DNA of 64,000 nucleotides from Streptomyces viridochromogenes DSM 40736. Lineage in GTDB: Bacteria; Actinomycetota; Actinomycetes; Streptomycetales; Streptomycetaceae. The notes beneath the pieces are model-generated. The model had not been told where the DNA came from. It was given only the letters and a program-made list of their open reading frames with translations, and made no database searches. Positions 17,986 to 28,653 of this stretch are shown here, in pieces (position 1 is the stretch's first letter; every line of letters starts with the position of its first letter). The position numbers and the translations under genes were made by a program. The stretch lies in contig NZ_GG657757.1 of the NCBI RefSeq assembly GCF_000158955.1, positions 3,337,866 to 3,401,865 on the forward strand, written 5' to 3'.

Positions 17986-18010
17986 ATGCTCTGACCTGCT
18001 ACAACGCGTT

Positions 18011-20368
18011 TTACTTCACCGCGGGGCCGACCTCGAGCTCGATCGTCGAGCCGTCCTTGGCCTCCTTGATGATCTTGATCTTGGTGTTGGTGTCAGTGAT
18101 CTTGACGCCGCCGGTCTTGTTCGACGGGTCGTAGTAGGTGCTGGTGCGGTCGTTGAAGACCGAGACGCCCTTCGACGACTTGATCTTGGTCGCGACGTCC
18201 GCGTTGTGCAGCGTGATGCCGTCGGTGCGGTACAGGCTGAACGGCGAGTCGTAGGCCTGGATGCGGTTGCGCATCAGCGTGCCGTCGGACCACTTCATCG
18301 CCTTCGGGTGCGAGTCGATCGGCAGGACCAGACCGGTGCCCGGGTGGACGCTGGTGTTGTTGTCCGCCTGGGAGGTGTCCCACTTCCAGATCAACAGGCC
18401 GTTCTGGTACGGGTAGTGCTCCACCCAGTCCGGACGGGTCTTGGAGAAGCCGAAGTTGTACGGGCCGACCTTGAGGGTCTTGTCGTACGAGACGTACTGG
18501 CGGTTCTCCGCGATGTAGTACTGCGCGTAGTCCTTGGTGAAGGACGCGCCCATGCGGGAGAAGCCGACGGCCTTCCAGGCCGGGTCCGCGGACTCGGCGT
18601 CGTCGGAGAAGACGGCGGCACCGTCGGCGGTCACGGTGATCCGGTCGGCCGCGAAGCCCTTCATCGCCAGACCGCCGTCGGTCTGGTAGCGGAAGCGCAG
18701 GTCGATCTTCTTGCCCGCGTAGGCGTCCAGCGGGAACGCCAGCTTCTTGTACGCGTCGACCGTGCCGGTCAGGGCCGGCTTGTCGCTGCCGTCACGCGGG
18801 ATCGGCTGACCGTCCACCGTGCCGTCCAGGGCGGTCCAGTTGGCGCCGCCGTCGGTCGAGACCTCGGCGTAGAGGTAGTCGTAGTTGGCCTCGATCTCGT
18901 ACCAGCCGTCGAGGGTCAGCGACGCCGACGTCTTGCCGGTCAGGTCGACGGAACGGGTCAGCGTGTTCTTCAGGTCGTTGCCGCTGCCGCTCCACCACTG
19001 GGTGGCGCCCTGGGCCGGCTTGACGAGCTCGGTGGTGACGGCCCGCTTCGGCAGGTCGACCACGAGCGCCTGCTTGTGCTTGGTGTTGAACTCGGCGAGC
19101 CCCAGCTTGTGCCAGGAGCTCGTCGCGGCCTTCGCCGTGTCGTACTTGAGCCAGCCCAGCTGGAGCTTGTCCCAGGCGGTCATGTCGCCGGGCAGGTCAC
19201 CGATCTCGTTCTTGCCGGTGCCGAGCCAGGAGCCGGAGGACATCAGGGTCCAGAAGCCGGTCGAGTTGTCACCGGCGCCGGTGGTGTCGTAGTGGTCCGG
19301 CAGGCCGAGGTCGTGGCCGTACTCGTGGGCGTAGACGCCGAGTCCGCCGTTCTCGGGCTGGACCGTGTAGTCGCCGACCCAGAGGCCGGTGTCGCCGATC
19401 TTCGCGCCGCCGAGCTTGTTGTCCGCGGGGCCGGTGGCGCCGGCGTCGGTGCCGAAGGCGTACCAGCGGTGGGCCCAGATCGCGTCCTCGCCCTGGACGC
19501 CGCCGCCGGCGGACTCGTCCTCACCGGCGTGCACGACCTGGAAGTGGTCGATGTAGCCGTCGGGCTCGTTGAAGTCGCCGTCGCCGTCGAAGTCGTAGCG
19601 GTCCCACTGGTCGTACTGCTTGACGTCCGCCTTGATCTGCGCGTCGGTCCGGCCGGCCGCCTTCTGCTGGGCGACCCAGGCGTTCAGACCGTCCTTGACG
19701 ACGTTCCACACGCTCGGGCAGTTGGTGTCACCGCAGGCGTTGTTGCCGTAACGCGCCTCGTTGTAGGGGACCTTGACCCAGTCCGAGACCTCGCCCTCGA
19801 CCGAGTAGCGGCCGGAGGACTGCTTCTCGTAGTACTTCTTCACCGACTCGGCGTTCTTGCCGGTGCCGAAGTAGAGGTCCTCGAAGTACTTCTGGTTGTA
19901 GTCCGCGCGCCAGGCCGTGGAGTTGTCCTTCTTGCGGTCCGGCTTGGCTATCTTGTTGTGCAGCGGGCCGGGGGTGCCGCCGAACTCGCTGATCTGGTCG
20001 CCGAACTCGACCAGGATCGTGAAGATCTTGTCGGTCTTCTCGCGGCCGAGCTCGACGTACTTGCTGTCGCCCTTCTTGCTCTTGAGCTGGACGACCTTCG
20101 AGCCCTCACGGTTCTTCACCGTGGTCTTGCCGGATATGACCTGCTTCAGGGCCTCTTGGCGCTGTGCCTCCTGGGTCTTGCTCAGCGGGCCTTCGAGGTC
20201 GTGCTCGGAGCCGTGGCGGTCCGCCGGGTCGTGCCGGTCCACGGTGGTGGACCTCGGGGCGGAGGTGTCGTCGGCCTGCGCCACACCGAGAGCCGAGCCG
20301 GTGGCGGTGGCCGCCGCGAGCGCCACACCGATGGCAGTCGCTCTGAACGTCCAGGGTCTTCTGGTCAC
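18011..20368 (-). CDS. Secreted M6 metalloprotease (immune inhibitor A family)
   Basis: A 785-residue secreted zinc protease. The N-terminal signal peptide runs to about residue 32 (ALGVAQADD). The M6 catalytic motif HEYGHDLGLPDHYD lies near residues 348-361, with an aspartate as the third ligand as usual in M6. A long Asp/Gly-rich region before it (FDGDGDFNEPDG) may bind calcium. C-terminal beta-rich regions (about 500-785) resemble MAM-like or carbohydrate-type modules of InhA proteins. Located between hypothetical genes; its promoter region has several AGTCAA half-sites. Confidence 0.9.
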   Translation of the reverse strand: MTRRPWTFRATAIGVALAAATATGSALGVAQADDTSAPRSTTVDRHDPADRHGSEHDLEGPLSKTQEAQRQEALKQVISGKTTVKNREGSKVVQLKSKKGDSKYVELGREKTDKIFTILVEFGDQISEFGGTPGPLHNKIAKPDRKKDNSTAWRADYNQKYFEDLYFGTGKNAESVKKYYEKQSSGRYSVEGEVSDWVKVPYNEARYGNNACGDTNCPSVWNVVKDGLNAWVAQQKAAGRTDAQIKADVKQYDQWDRYDFDGDGDFNEPDGYIDHFQVVHAGEDESAGGGVQGEDAIWAHRWYAFGTDAGATGPADNKLGGAKIGDTGLWVGDYTVQPENGGLGVYAHEYGHDLGLPDHYDTTGAGDNSTGFWTLMSSGSWLGTGKNEIGDLPGDMTAWDKLQLGWLKYDTAKAATSSWHKLGLAEFNTKHKQALVVDLPKRAVTTELVKPAQGATQWWSGSGNDLKNTLTRSVDLTGKTSASLTLDGWYEIEANYDYLYAEVSTDGGANWTALDGTVDGQPIPRDGSDKPALTGTVDAYKKLAFPLDAYAGKKIDLRFRYQTDGGLAMKGFAADRITVTADGAAVFSDDAESADPAWKAVGFSRMGASFTKDYAQYYIAENRQYVSYDKTLKVGPYNFGFSKTRPDWVEHYPYQNGLLIWKWDTSQADNNTSVHPGTGLVLPIDSHPKAMKWSDGTLMRNRIQAYDSPFSLYRTDGITLHNADVATKIKSSKGVSVFNDRTSTYYDPSNKTGGVKITDTNTKIKIIKEAKDGSTIELEVGPAVK

Positions 20369-20450
20369 TTGAGTTCCTCCCCCGCGTCCGGGCGCGCGGA
20401 AGGAAGGGTCCTGGGTCAGGCAGGGTCCGCGCGCGCGTGATCAACGCGTG

Positions 20451-20516
20451 TAGTCAAGTGACGACATTTGACTAGAGGTTAAGCAGAAAAGACAGACCTT
20501 GACTTGGACAAGTCAA
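20451..20516 (-). promoter_or_regulatory. Repeated TTGACT/AGTCAA operator-like sites upstream of M6 protease
   Basis: TAGTCAA (20451-20457) and TTGACTA (20468-20474) form an inverted repeat with a 10-base gap. A second perfect palindrome TTGACTTG-GA-CAAGTCAA spans 20499-20516. Both lie 80-150 bases before the protease ATG. The shared half-site suggests binding by one regulator at both. Confidence 0.55.
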
Positions 20517-20778
20517 GTGCACTATGCGGAGCCGACGTTCGTTTTGCGGACAACCAACGGGTCGCCACCGGGATGCCCGTCCGGCAGTGGGCGCGTGCAT
20601 ATGTCCACTCCGTGGACGCCATGACTCCGTGCGCCCCCTGTGCTCCGGCCCTGTTGATTAGGTCACGCTTACCGCGCGTTCCGCTCGGGCACCCTGCCGG
20701 TTAGAGTCGCTTGGCGGAACGCCCGGAAGCTGGCGGAATGCCAGGCCGACACCCCCGTGGACCCCCACTTTCGAGGAC
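20517..20778. other. Intergenic region, no gene assigned
   Basis: About 260 bases between the operator-like sites and the small membrane protein gene. A frame of 66 codons (20504-20704, +) is not convincing. Holds the promoter of the downstream gene. Confidence 0.45.
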
Positions 20779-21060
20779 ATGATGGCCATGCCCCGTCCGA
20801 CCTCCGCACAGCTCGCCTACGGTTCCTGCACCGTGATCCTGTCGACCCTCGCCATGCTGCTGCTGTCCCAGACGAGTTCGGGCGTGGGGATCGCGATCAT
20901 CGCTGTCGCGGCGCTCGCCCTCGGGCTGCTGGTCGCCATGACGGTACCGCTGCCCGGACGGCGCCCGGCCGCGGTGGAACGGCCCGCACCCGAGAAGCCC
21001 GTACGGGCCTCGGTCGCCGCTCCGGCCCCGGAGCCGGTGCGCGAGCGGGCGGTCTCCTGA
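20779..21060 (+). CDS. Small two-helix membrane protein
   Basis: A 93-residue protein with two hydrophobic segments (about residues 14-32 and 36-56) and a Pro/Ala/Glu-rich tail of about 35 residues in the cytoplasm or outside. A GAGGAC box precedes the ATG-ATG start. No family recognised. Confidence 0.65.
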   Translation: MMAMPRPTSAQLAYGSCTVILSTLAMLLLSQTSSGVGIAIIAVAALALGLLVAMTVPLPGRRPAAVERPAPEKPVRASVAAPAPEPVRERAVS

Positions 21061-21083
21061 CCGCCGGCTGATCCACCTGTGCC

Positions 21084-21794
21084 TCAATCGGTGCTGACCA
21101 CGACCGTTCGTGCCGCCTTGTCGTGCAGGCCCTGCTTGTAGGGCCGGTCGAAGTAGCTCCAGCCACCGCAGATCGCGGTCCAGACGCAGGCGCAGCAGAA
21201 GGCGAACGGGATCCACAGCACGGCGGCGCGCGACAGCGAGCCCTGCACGGAGGGCGTGCTGCCGTCGTCGAGGTTGGCCACGCGCATGTGCAGCAGTTTC
21301 TTGCCGAGGGTCTGGCCGGTCCTGGAGGTCAGGACGGTGTCGTAGGCGATGTAGAGGACGGCGGCGACCGCCGACTGCCACAAGGACTTGCCGACCTCGA
21401 CGCGATCGCTGTCCACGTCGAACTCGCTGACGCCGATGCCCCAGGTGAGCAGCCAGACGACGACACCCACGAGGATCATGTCGAGGATGCGGGCGAGAGT
21501 GCGCTTGCCGCTGTCGGCGAGCGGGGGCATGCCGGCGAGGGGGTCGGCGGGGTAGGAGCCGCCGCCGTACGGGGAACCGCCGCCGGGACCGCCCTGGCCG
21601 CCACCCTGGCCGCCGCCGGGACCGCCCTCGCCGCCGCCTTGGTCTGCGCCCTGGCCGCCTCCCGGGTACGGCGGGGGCTCGCTGCCGTAGGGAGAGCCCG
21701 TGTCCTCGCCGGGCGGCTCGTTCGAAGGCCGCTTCCTGAACGGGTCGTCATCCGGGGGCTGCTGACCGGAGCCGGGGGGCGGTTCACTGCTCAT
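21084..21794 (-). CDS. RDD family membrane protein
   Basis: A 236-residue protein. The first about 85 residues are Pro- and Gly-rich and disordered (GGGQGADQGGGEGGPGGGQG). The rest contains three membrane helices and the RDD motif 'RILDMILVGVVVW', followed by GQTLGKKLLHMRV typical of the family. RDD proteins are membrane proteins of uncertain role, often linked to stress or transport. It is the first of two adjacent RDD genes on the minus strand. Confidence 0.88.
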   Translation of the reverse strand: MSSEPPPGSGQQPPDDDPFRKRPSNEPPGEDTGSPYGSEPPPYPGGGQGADQGGGEGGPGGGQGGGQGGPGGGSPYGGGSYPADPLAGMPPLADSGKRTLARILDMILVGVVVWLLTWGIGVSEFDVDSDRVEVGKSLWQSAVAAVLYIAYDTVLTSRTGQTLGKKLLHMRVANLDDGSTPSVQGSLSRAAVLWIPFAFCCACVWTAICGGWSYFDRPYKQGLHDKAARTVVVSTD

Positions 21795-21870
21795 GGCCCG
21801 AGTCGACCGCGAACACCCCGGCTCCGCATCCGGCAGACGGCCGTCCGGGGTACGGCTTCGCCGGGGCCGC

Positions 21871-23530
21871 TCAGCCCGCCACGAACGTGTGTGCCGCCTT
21901 GTCGTGCCAGCACTGGCGCCACGGCTTGTCGAAGACGCACCAGACGACGCCGACGATCCCCACGACGAGGAGTCCGGGCACGCTGTAGACCAGCCAGCGG
22001 CGCAGGGCCGCCCCGAACTCAGGGGCGTCGTGGCCCTCGATGTCCCGCACCTCGAGACCCATCAGCTTCTTGCCGAGGGTGCGGCCCCACTTGACGGTGG
22101 GCAGCACCTCGGCGACGACGCCGACGAGCAGCAGGACCGCCAGGACGATGCCGAGGTACACCGACGTGGTGCCGTCGAGCAGCCAGACCGTGACGGTCTC
22201 GCCGGAGAGCTTGGCCGCGTCGATCTTCTCGTTGACGTGGTCGACGGCCTTGATGCCGAGCGGTACGGCGGCCCCGGCGGTGAGGCCGGCGAGGACGACG
22301 GTGTCCAGCAGCCGGGCGGCCAGCCGCTTCCCGAGCCCCGCGGGGCGGGCCGCCGCCTGCCGCCGGGCCGCCGCCTGGAACAGGTCCTCGACCGGCGGCT
22401 TCCAAGGTGCGACGGGCTGATCGTCACCGCCGCCCGCTCCGGCGAGCCGGTGCACCTGCTGCGCCCAGGAGGACTGACCGCCGCCGGGGCCGGCGCTGAG
22501 GGGGGTGGCGGCGGAGGCGGCGGGGCCGGACTGCGCAGGTACGACGGGGGCGGGGGCCGACTGGGGACCCGACAGGGCCGCCGGGGCGGTGGAGGCCTGG
22601 GCTCCCGCGACCCCGGCGCCGCTCTGCGCGGCGGCGGCACGGGCGGCGGCGGCCTTGCCGGCACCGAAGCCGGGACGGTTCGAGGGGTCGGCCGGGGCCG
22701 CCGCGCCGAAGCCGGAGCCCACGGGGGCCGGCACCGGAACCGGCCGGCCCGGGCTGCGCGCCGAAGGCGGCTGCCGCCGAGTCGGCACCGGAGCCCGCCG
22801 CACCGGCCCGCGGACCGAAACCGGGCGCCGCGGGGTCGCCCGCGGAACCACCGGTCCGCGCACCGAAGCCGGACCCCGCCGGGCCGCCCCCGGACCCCGC
22901 ACCGCCCGAACCCGGGCGCGGCGACACCGCGCGGAACGTCATCGTGCCCTCCTCGGGCGCCTCCGCGGAGGCCCCTGGCCCGCTGCCTGGCTCGCCCGTC
23001 GGGCGGCGGAAGACGAACGTGTTGCCCGCGGCCGCCGCCCCGGACTCCTGGTCGGCGGCGGCGGGCGGGATGTTCGCCGTGCCGTCGGTGCGGGCGGACT
23101 CGCCGGAAGGCGGGCTGTCGGCGTGCGGCACCCTCGGGTCGGCGCCCTGCCCGCCCGTCCCCTGCGCCACCGGCGGTGACCCCCAGGAGACGCGGCGGTC
23201 CTGGCCGCCGAAGCCGGACTGGTGGGAGCGGTCGGCGCCCCACGCGGACGCGGGCTCGGGGCGGCTGCCGTGCTGGGAGTCGGCGGCGGAGGGCTCCTCG
23301 ACCGGGTCCTCGTCGAAGAAGTGCGGGCCGGTCTCCTCGACCGAGGCGGCGCCGGACTGCCCCGCACCGGGCGGCGGCGCGAGCGTCTCGCCGTCCTGGG
23401 GCGCCGGACGGCTGGTGCCCGGCACCCAGGAGGCACCGTTCCAGTACCGGACGTATCCAGGAATGGAGGGGTCCGGGTAATACCCTTCGCGGGGCCTGTC
23501 GTCACCGGGGGCCGGGGTTGGGGCGCTCAT
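21871..23530 (-). pseudogene. RDD family protein with DUF2510-like N-terminus, frameshifted
   Basis: The N-terminal part (start 23530, MSAPTPAPGDDRPREGYYPD) carries the YYPDP-x-YWNGASW pattern of a DUF2510-like domain and a long Gly/Ala/Pro-rich region up to AGSGAGP. The C-terminal part, from about VGSGFGAAAPADPSN onward, carries the RDD helices (RLLDTVVLAGLTAG, GRTLGKKLMGLEV) but lies in another frame. Removing one base in the five-base G run at 22723-22727 joins them exactly. Full length would be about 552 residues. Either a sequencing error or a real single-base disruption; phase variation is possible. Confidence 0.8.
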
Positions 23531-23776
23531 CTCCGTCGTCCCGCTATCTGCTCGAGGGCCAAATGGGGGCCTCCACATCTATCAGACGAGCGCAACCCCC
23601 ACCGCCGCTCCCACGGGACCCACCCCTTTCGAGCACCGATGTGCTACTCACCGTGCCGCTTCGGCGGATCCCCCTGCGAAAAAACTTCCGGGAAGGCGCG
23701 TAATGCCGGCGCCCCCGCCCGCTCTCTCCCCCTGACAAGCCCTCACGGGCAGCCATCAGGAGAAGGGAACACCGCC

Positions 23777-24187
23777 ATGCACACCGTGGTGGAGCGGGAA
23801 CTGGAGCTGAAACTCGTCCTGTCGCCGGAGCGCCGGGTCCCGGTGCCCGCCCGGCTCGGGTACGTCACCGACGATCCGTACGCCGTGCACGTCACCTTCC
23901 ACATCGACTCCGAGCACCCGGTGCACTGGACGTTCGCCCGGGAGGTGCTGGTGGAGGGGGTGTTCCGGCCCTGCGGGCAGGGGGACGTGCGGGTCTGGCC
24001 GACGAGGACCGAGGGCCGGGGCGTGGTGCTGATGGCGCTGAGTTCACCCGACGGGGACGCCCTGCTGGAGGCCCCGGCGGGGGCGGTGTCGGCCTGGCTG
24101 GAGCGCACGCTGCGGGTGGTCCCCCCGGGGACGGAGGGCGAGCGGCTCGGTCTCGACGACGAGCTGGACCAGTTGCTCGCCCAGTGA
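23777..24187 (+). CDS. ssgG: SsgA-like sporulation protein SsgG
   Basis: A 136-residue SALP (SsgA-like protein) that helps set cell-division sites in sporulation-specific septation. It has the family body: DDPYAVHVTFHIDSEHPVHW, GQGDVRVWPTR and LSSPDGDALLEAPAGAVSAW. I recall ssgG at this place (SCO2924) in S. coelicolor, hence the symbol. The ATG at 23777 follows AGAAGGGAA. Function within septum placement is known for SsgG (skipped septa when lost). Confidence 0.85.
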   Translation: MHTVVERELELKLVLSPERRVPVPARLGYVTDDPYAVHVTFHIDSEHPVHWTFAREVLVEGVFRPCGQGDVRVWPTRTEGRGVVLMALSSPDGDALLEAPAGAVSAWLERTLRVVPPGTEGERLGLDDELDQLLAQ

Positions 24188-24198
24188 GCGCGCCGCTG

Positions 24199-25608
24199 TC
24201 AGAACAGCTTGCCCGGGTTCAGGATGTCCAGCGGGTCGAAGGCCTGCTTCACGGCCCGCTGCATCTCCAGCCCCACGGGGCCGATCTCGCGCGCCAGCCA
24301 CTCCTTCTTCAGGACGCCGACGCCGTGCTCGCCGGTGATGGTGCCGCCGAGTTCCAGGCCGAGGGCCATGATCTCGTCGAAGGAGTCGCGGGCGCGCAGG
24401 GACTCGTCGGGGTCCGCCGGGTCGAAGCACACCGTCGGATGGGTGTTGCCGTCCCCCGCGTGGGCGACGACCCCGATGGTGAGCCGGTACTTGTCGGCGA
24501 TCCGGTCGACCCCTGCGAGCATCTCGGCGAGCCGGGAGCGGGGCACGCACACGTCGTCGATCATCGTCACGCCCTTGACCTTCTCCAGCGCGGTGAGCGA
24601 CAGCCGCCGGGCCTGGAGGAGCAGTTCGGACTCGGCGGCGTCGTCGGCCGGTACCACCTGGGTGGCCCCGGCGGCCTCGCACAGCGCGCCGACGGCGGCG
24701 AGGTCGGCGGCCGGGTCGGTGCTGTCGAACGCGGCGAGCAGCAGCGCCTCGGTGCTCTCCGGGAGGCCCATCTGCGCCAGGTCGTTGACGGCCTTGACCG
24801 TCGTACGGTCCATGAGTTCGAGGAGTGACGGGACGTGGCCGCCCTCCATGACGCGGCACACGGCGTCGCAGGCGGCGGCCCCGGAGGCGAACTCGGCGGC
24901 CAGCACCAGCTGCTGGGGCGGCTTGGGACGCAGACCGAGCACGGCCCGTACGACGATGCCGAGCGAGCCCTCGGAGCCGACGAACAGGCGGGTCAGGTCG
25001 TACCCGGCGACGCCCTTGGCGGTGCGGCGGCCGGTGGACATGAGACGGCCGTCGGCCAGCACCACGTCCAGCCCGAGGACGTATTCGGCGGTCACCCCGT
25101 ACTTCACGCAGCACAGGCCGCCCGAGGCGGTGCCGATGTTGCCGCCGATGGTGCACATCTCCCAGCTGGAGGGGTCCGGCGGGTAGTACAGGCCGTGTTC
25201 GCCGACGGCCCGGGAGAGGGCGGCGTTGATCACGCCGGGCTCGACGACGGCGATGCGGTCGACCGGGCTGATCTCCAGGATCCGGTCCATCTTCGTCAGG
25301 GAGAGCACGACGCAGCCCTCGGAGGCGTTCGCCGCGCCGGACAGGCCGGTGCGGGCGCCCTGCGGGACGACCGGGACGCGCAGGGCGGTGGCGGTGCGCA
25401 TCACGTGCTGGACCTGTTCGACCGTGCGGGGCAGCACGACGACGGCCGGGGTGCCGGCCGGGCAGAAGCTCGCCATGTCGTTGGCGTAGGAGGCGGTGAC
25501 GTCCGGGTCGGTGAGGACCGCCTCGGCGGGAAGGCCGCTGAGCAGGAGGTCGATCAGGCTGCCGGTCGTTTCGGTGTCCTCGGAGCTGCGCGCTTCGATA
25601 CGGCTCAT
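24199..25608 (-). CDS. FAD-binding oxidase, glycolate oxidase GlcD-like
   Basis: A 469-residue flavoprotein of the FAD_binding_4/FAD-oxidase_C type, related to GlcD and D-lactate dehydrogenase. The FAD-binding region includes VPQGARTGLSGAAN and SSWEMCTIGGNIGTASGG. The C-terminal substrate region has the motif HAGDGNTHPTV and GEHGVG. It oxidises a 2-hydroxy acid; which one is not readable. Start ATG at 25608; a GTG two codons upstream is equally possible. Converges on ssgG. Confidence 0.88.
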   Translation of the reverse strand: MSRIEARSSEDTETTGSLIDLLLSGLPAEAVLTDPDVTASYANDMASFCPAGTPAVVVLPRTVEQVQHVMRTATALRVPVVPQGARTGLSGAANASEGCVVLSLTKMDRILEISPVDRIAVVEPGVINAALSRAVGEHGLYYPPDPSSWEMCTIGGNIGTASGGLCCVKYGVTAEYVLGLDVVLADGRLMSTGRRTAKGVAGYDLTRLFVGSEGSLGIVVRAVLGLRPKPPQQLVLAAEFASGAAACDAVCRVMEGGHVPSLLELMDRTTVKAVNDLAQMGLPESTEALLLAAFDSTDPAADLAAVGALCEAAGATQVVPADDAAESELLLQARRLSLTALEKVKGVTMIDDVCVPRSRLAEMLAGVDRIADKYRLTIGVVAHAGDGNTHPTVCFDPADPDESLRARDSFDEIMALGLELGGTITGEHGVGVLKKEWLAREIGPVGLEMQRAVKQAFDPLDILNPGKLF

Positions 25609-25706
25609 GATCACAGGTTCGCACCCGGGGCCATCGGTGTGAACCCCGTCGGCGGCACCCTTCGTCTGCCCGGGTGTGGTCGTCGTACTGACGCACAGTG
25701 AGCGTC

Positions 25707-27146
25707 ATGGAGAACCAGCAGGAGGGCCCGGACCGGCAGGTGCTCTGGCGTTCACGGCCGCGCTTTCGCGGGTCGCGGGTGGTGCTCGCCGCCGTCGCGG
25801 GGTGCGCCGTGCTCGGCGGGGTGCTGGTGCTGGTGCTGCCGGGGGAACGACGGCCCGAGCCGCCCGCTCCGCCGTCGCCGGGGGCGGTGGCCATGGCGGC
25901 GGTCACCACCGGGCTGCCGGCCGCGCTGCCCGACCTGGCTGAGCTGATCGACGAGCGGGAGAAGCGGCTGCGCAAGCACCCGGGGGACGCCCGGTCCTGG
26001 GCGGTGCTCGGGACGGCCTATGTGGAACGGGGGCGGCGGCTGGCTGACCCGGCGTACTACCCGCGCGCGGAGAAGGCGCTGCGTACGTCGCTCAGGGCGC
26101 GGCCGAAGCGGAACACGGAGGCCGTGGCCGGGCTGGCCGCGCTGGCCAACGCGCGCCGGGACTTTTCCGCCGCGCGCCGGTGGGGCGAGGCGGCGCTGAA
26201 GCTGGAGCCGCGGAAGTGGACGACGTACCCCCTGCTCATCGACGCCTACACCGGGCTCGGCGAGCACGAGTCGGCCGAACGGATGCTGGACCGGCTGACG
26301 GAGCTGCGCTCGGGACCGGCCGTGCTGGCCCGGGCGGCGGCCGTCTACCGGGACCGCGGCCGGCCTGAGGACGCCGCGGCCTCGCTGGCGGACGCGGCCG
26401 CGGGCGCGCGGACCCCGGCCGAACGGGCCGCCTACCTGGAGCGGGCCGGGCAGCTGGCCTGGGAACGCGGGGACCTCCAGGACGCGCTGCGGCACTTCCA
26501 GGAGGCGGTGCGCCTCGACCCCGACCAGCGGGCCGCGCAGGCCGGGCAGGGCCGGGCGCTGGCGGCCCTGGGCCGGACGTCGGAGGCGCTGAACGCCTAC
26601 CGGGTGGCCCTCGCCAAGCAGCCGTGCCCCCGGTACGCCCTGGAGCTGGGCGAGTTGTACGAGTCGCTGGGGATGCCGGAGGCCGCCCTGGTCCAGTACG
26701 ACCTGCTGCGCGAGCGGGTGCGGCGCGCTGTCGCGGGCGGGGCCGACGAGGAGCTGGTGCTGGGACAGTTCGAGGCGGACCACGGCGATCCGCGGGCCGC
26801 GGTACGGCGGTTGCGCGCGGAGTGGCGCCGGCAGCCCGGGACGGAGGTGGCCGACGCGCTGGGCTGGGCGCTGCACCGGGCCGGGAAGCACGAGGAGGCG
26901 CTGCGGTTCGCGGTGCGGGCGACGGACGAGGAGCACAGTGGCGGGGTGCGCAGCGCGGTGTACACGTATCACCGCGGCATGATCGAGCGGGAGCTGGAGC
27001 GGTACGGGTCGGCCCGGCGGCACCTCGCGGAGGCGCTGCGGATCAACCCGCACTTCTCGCCCCTGTACGTGCCGGCGGCTCGGGCGGCGACGGAGGCGCT
27101 GGGGGAGCCGCCGGACGTGGGGGTGCCGGAGATGGACGAGGACTGA
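25707..27146 (+). CDS. TPR-repeat membrane protein
   Basis: A 479-residue protein with one N-terminal membrane helix ('VVLAAVAGCAVLGGVLVLVL', around residues 25-45) and a proline-rich linker. At least five tetratricopeptide-type repeats follow (e.g. DAVRSWAVLGTAYVERG-like units, LAWERGDLQDALRHFQEAV). It probably acts as an extracytoplasmic or cytoplasmic scaffold. Start ATG at 25707; the GTG at 25698 is an alternative. Function unknown. It is followed by a 12-copy tandem repeat. Confidence 0.8.
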   Translation: MENQQEGPDRQVLWRSRPRFRGSRVVLAAVAGCAVLGGVLVLVLPGERRPEPPAPPSPGAVAMAAVTTGLPAALPDLAELIDEREKRLRKHPGDARSWAVLGTAYVERGRRLADPAYYPRAEKALRTSLRARPKRNTEAVAGLAALANARRDFSAARRWGEAALKLEPRKWTTYPLLIDAYTGLGEHESAERMLDRLTELRSGPAVLARAAAVYRDRGRPEDAAASLADAAAGARTPAERAAYLERAGQLAWERGDLQDALRHFQEAVRLDPDQRAAQAGQGRALAALGRTSEALNAYRVALAKQPCPRYALELGELYESLGMPEAALVQYDLLRERVRRAVAGGADEELVLGQFEADHGDPRAAVRRLRAEWRRQPGTEVADALGWALHRAGKHEEALRFAVRATDEEHSGGVRSAVYTYHRGMIERELERYGSARRHLAEALRINPHFSPLYVPAARAATEALGEPPDVGVPEMDED

Positions 27147-27149
27147 ACG

Positions 27150-27329
27150 ACGGGGCCCGGAGGGACGGGAGCCGGAGGGACGGGGCCCGGAGGGACGGGG
27201 CCCGGAGGGACGGGGCCCGGAGGGACGGGAGCCGGAGGGACGGGAGCCGGAGGGACGAGGGCCGGAGGGACGAGGGCCGGAGGGACGGGAGCCGGAGGGA
27301 CGAGGGCCGGAGGGACGAGGGCCGGAGGG
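27150..27329. repeat. Tandem repeat, 12 copies of a 15-bp unit
   Basis: Twelve head-to-tail copies of a 15-base unit of the form ACGGGRSCCGGAGGG, with two or three alternating variants (ACGGGGCCC-, ACGGGAGCC-, ACGAGGGCC-), plus a partial copy at the end. It lies between convergent genes and starts 4 bases after the TPR stop. Fifteen is a multiple of three but there is no open frame that makes sense here. Confidence 0.92.
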
Positions 27330-27332
27330 ACG

Positions 27333-27368
27333 GGGGCGTGCGGGTGCCCCGTGACACCCGCACGCCCC
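27333..27368. terminator. Terminator of hppD and TPR gene
   Basis: 14-bp stem (27333-27346 with 27355-27368), loop CCCCGTGA, immediately after the tandem repeat and 15 bases before the hppD stop. It probably ends both convergent transcripts. Confidence 0.75.
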
Positions 27369-27383
27369 GGGCCGGCGATCGGG

Positions 27384-28599
<1,216 letters not shown>

Positions 28600-28653
28600 T
28601 ACGGCCGTATCACCGGCCCTTCTGTACAGGATGACCACCCCTGGGAGGCTGCT

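Noticed and set aside
18206-20440. Very long antisense frame opposite the M6 protease
   Set aside because: It mirrors the protease codon bias and is Val/Leu/Gly/Arg-rich with no domain; the protease on the minus strand has a signal peptide and catalytic motif.
21871-22902. Treating the RDD C-terminal frame as a separate gene
   Set aside because: It lacks a good start; the upstream part of that frame is Arg/Pro-rich shadow, and one base change joins it to the DUF2510-like N-terminal part.
27150-27329. CRISPR array reading of the tandem repeat
   Set aside because: The units are head-to-tail without unique spacers and are only 15 bp, and no cas genes are present.
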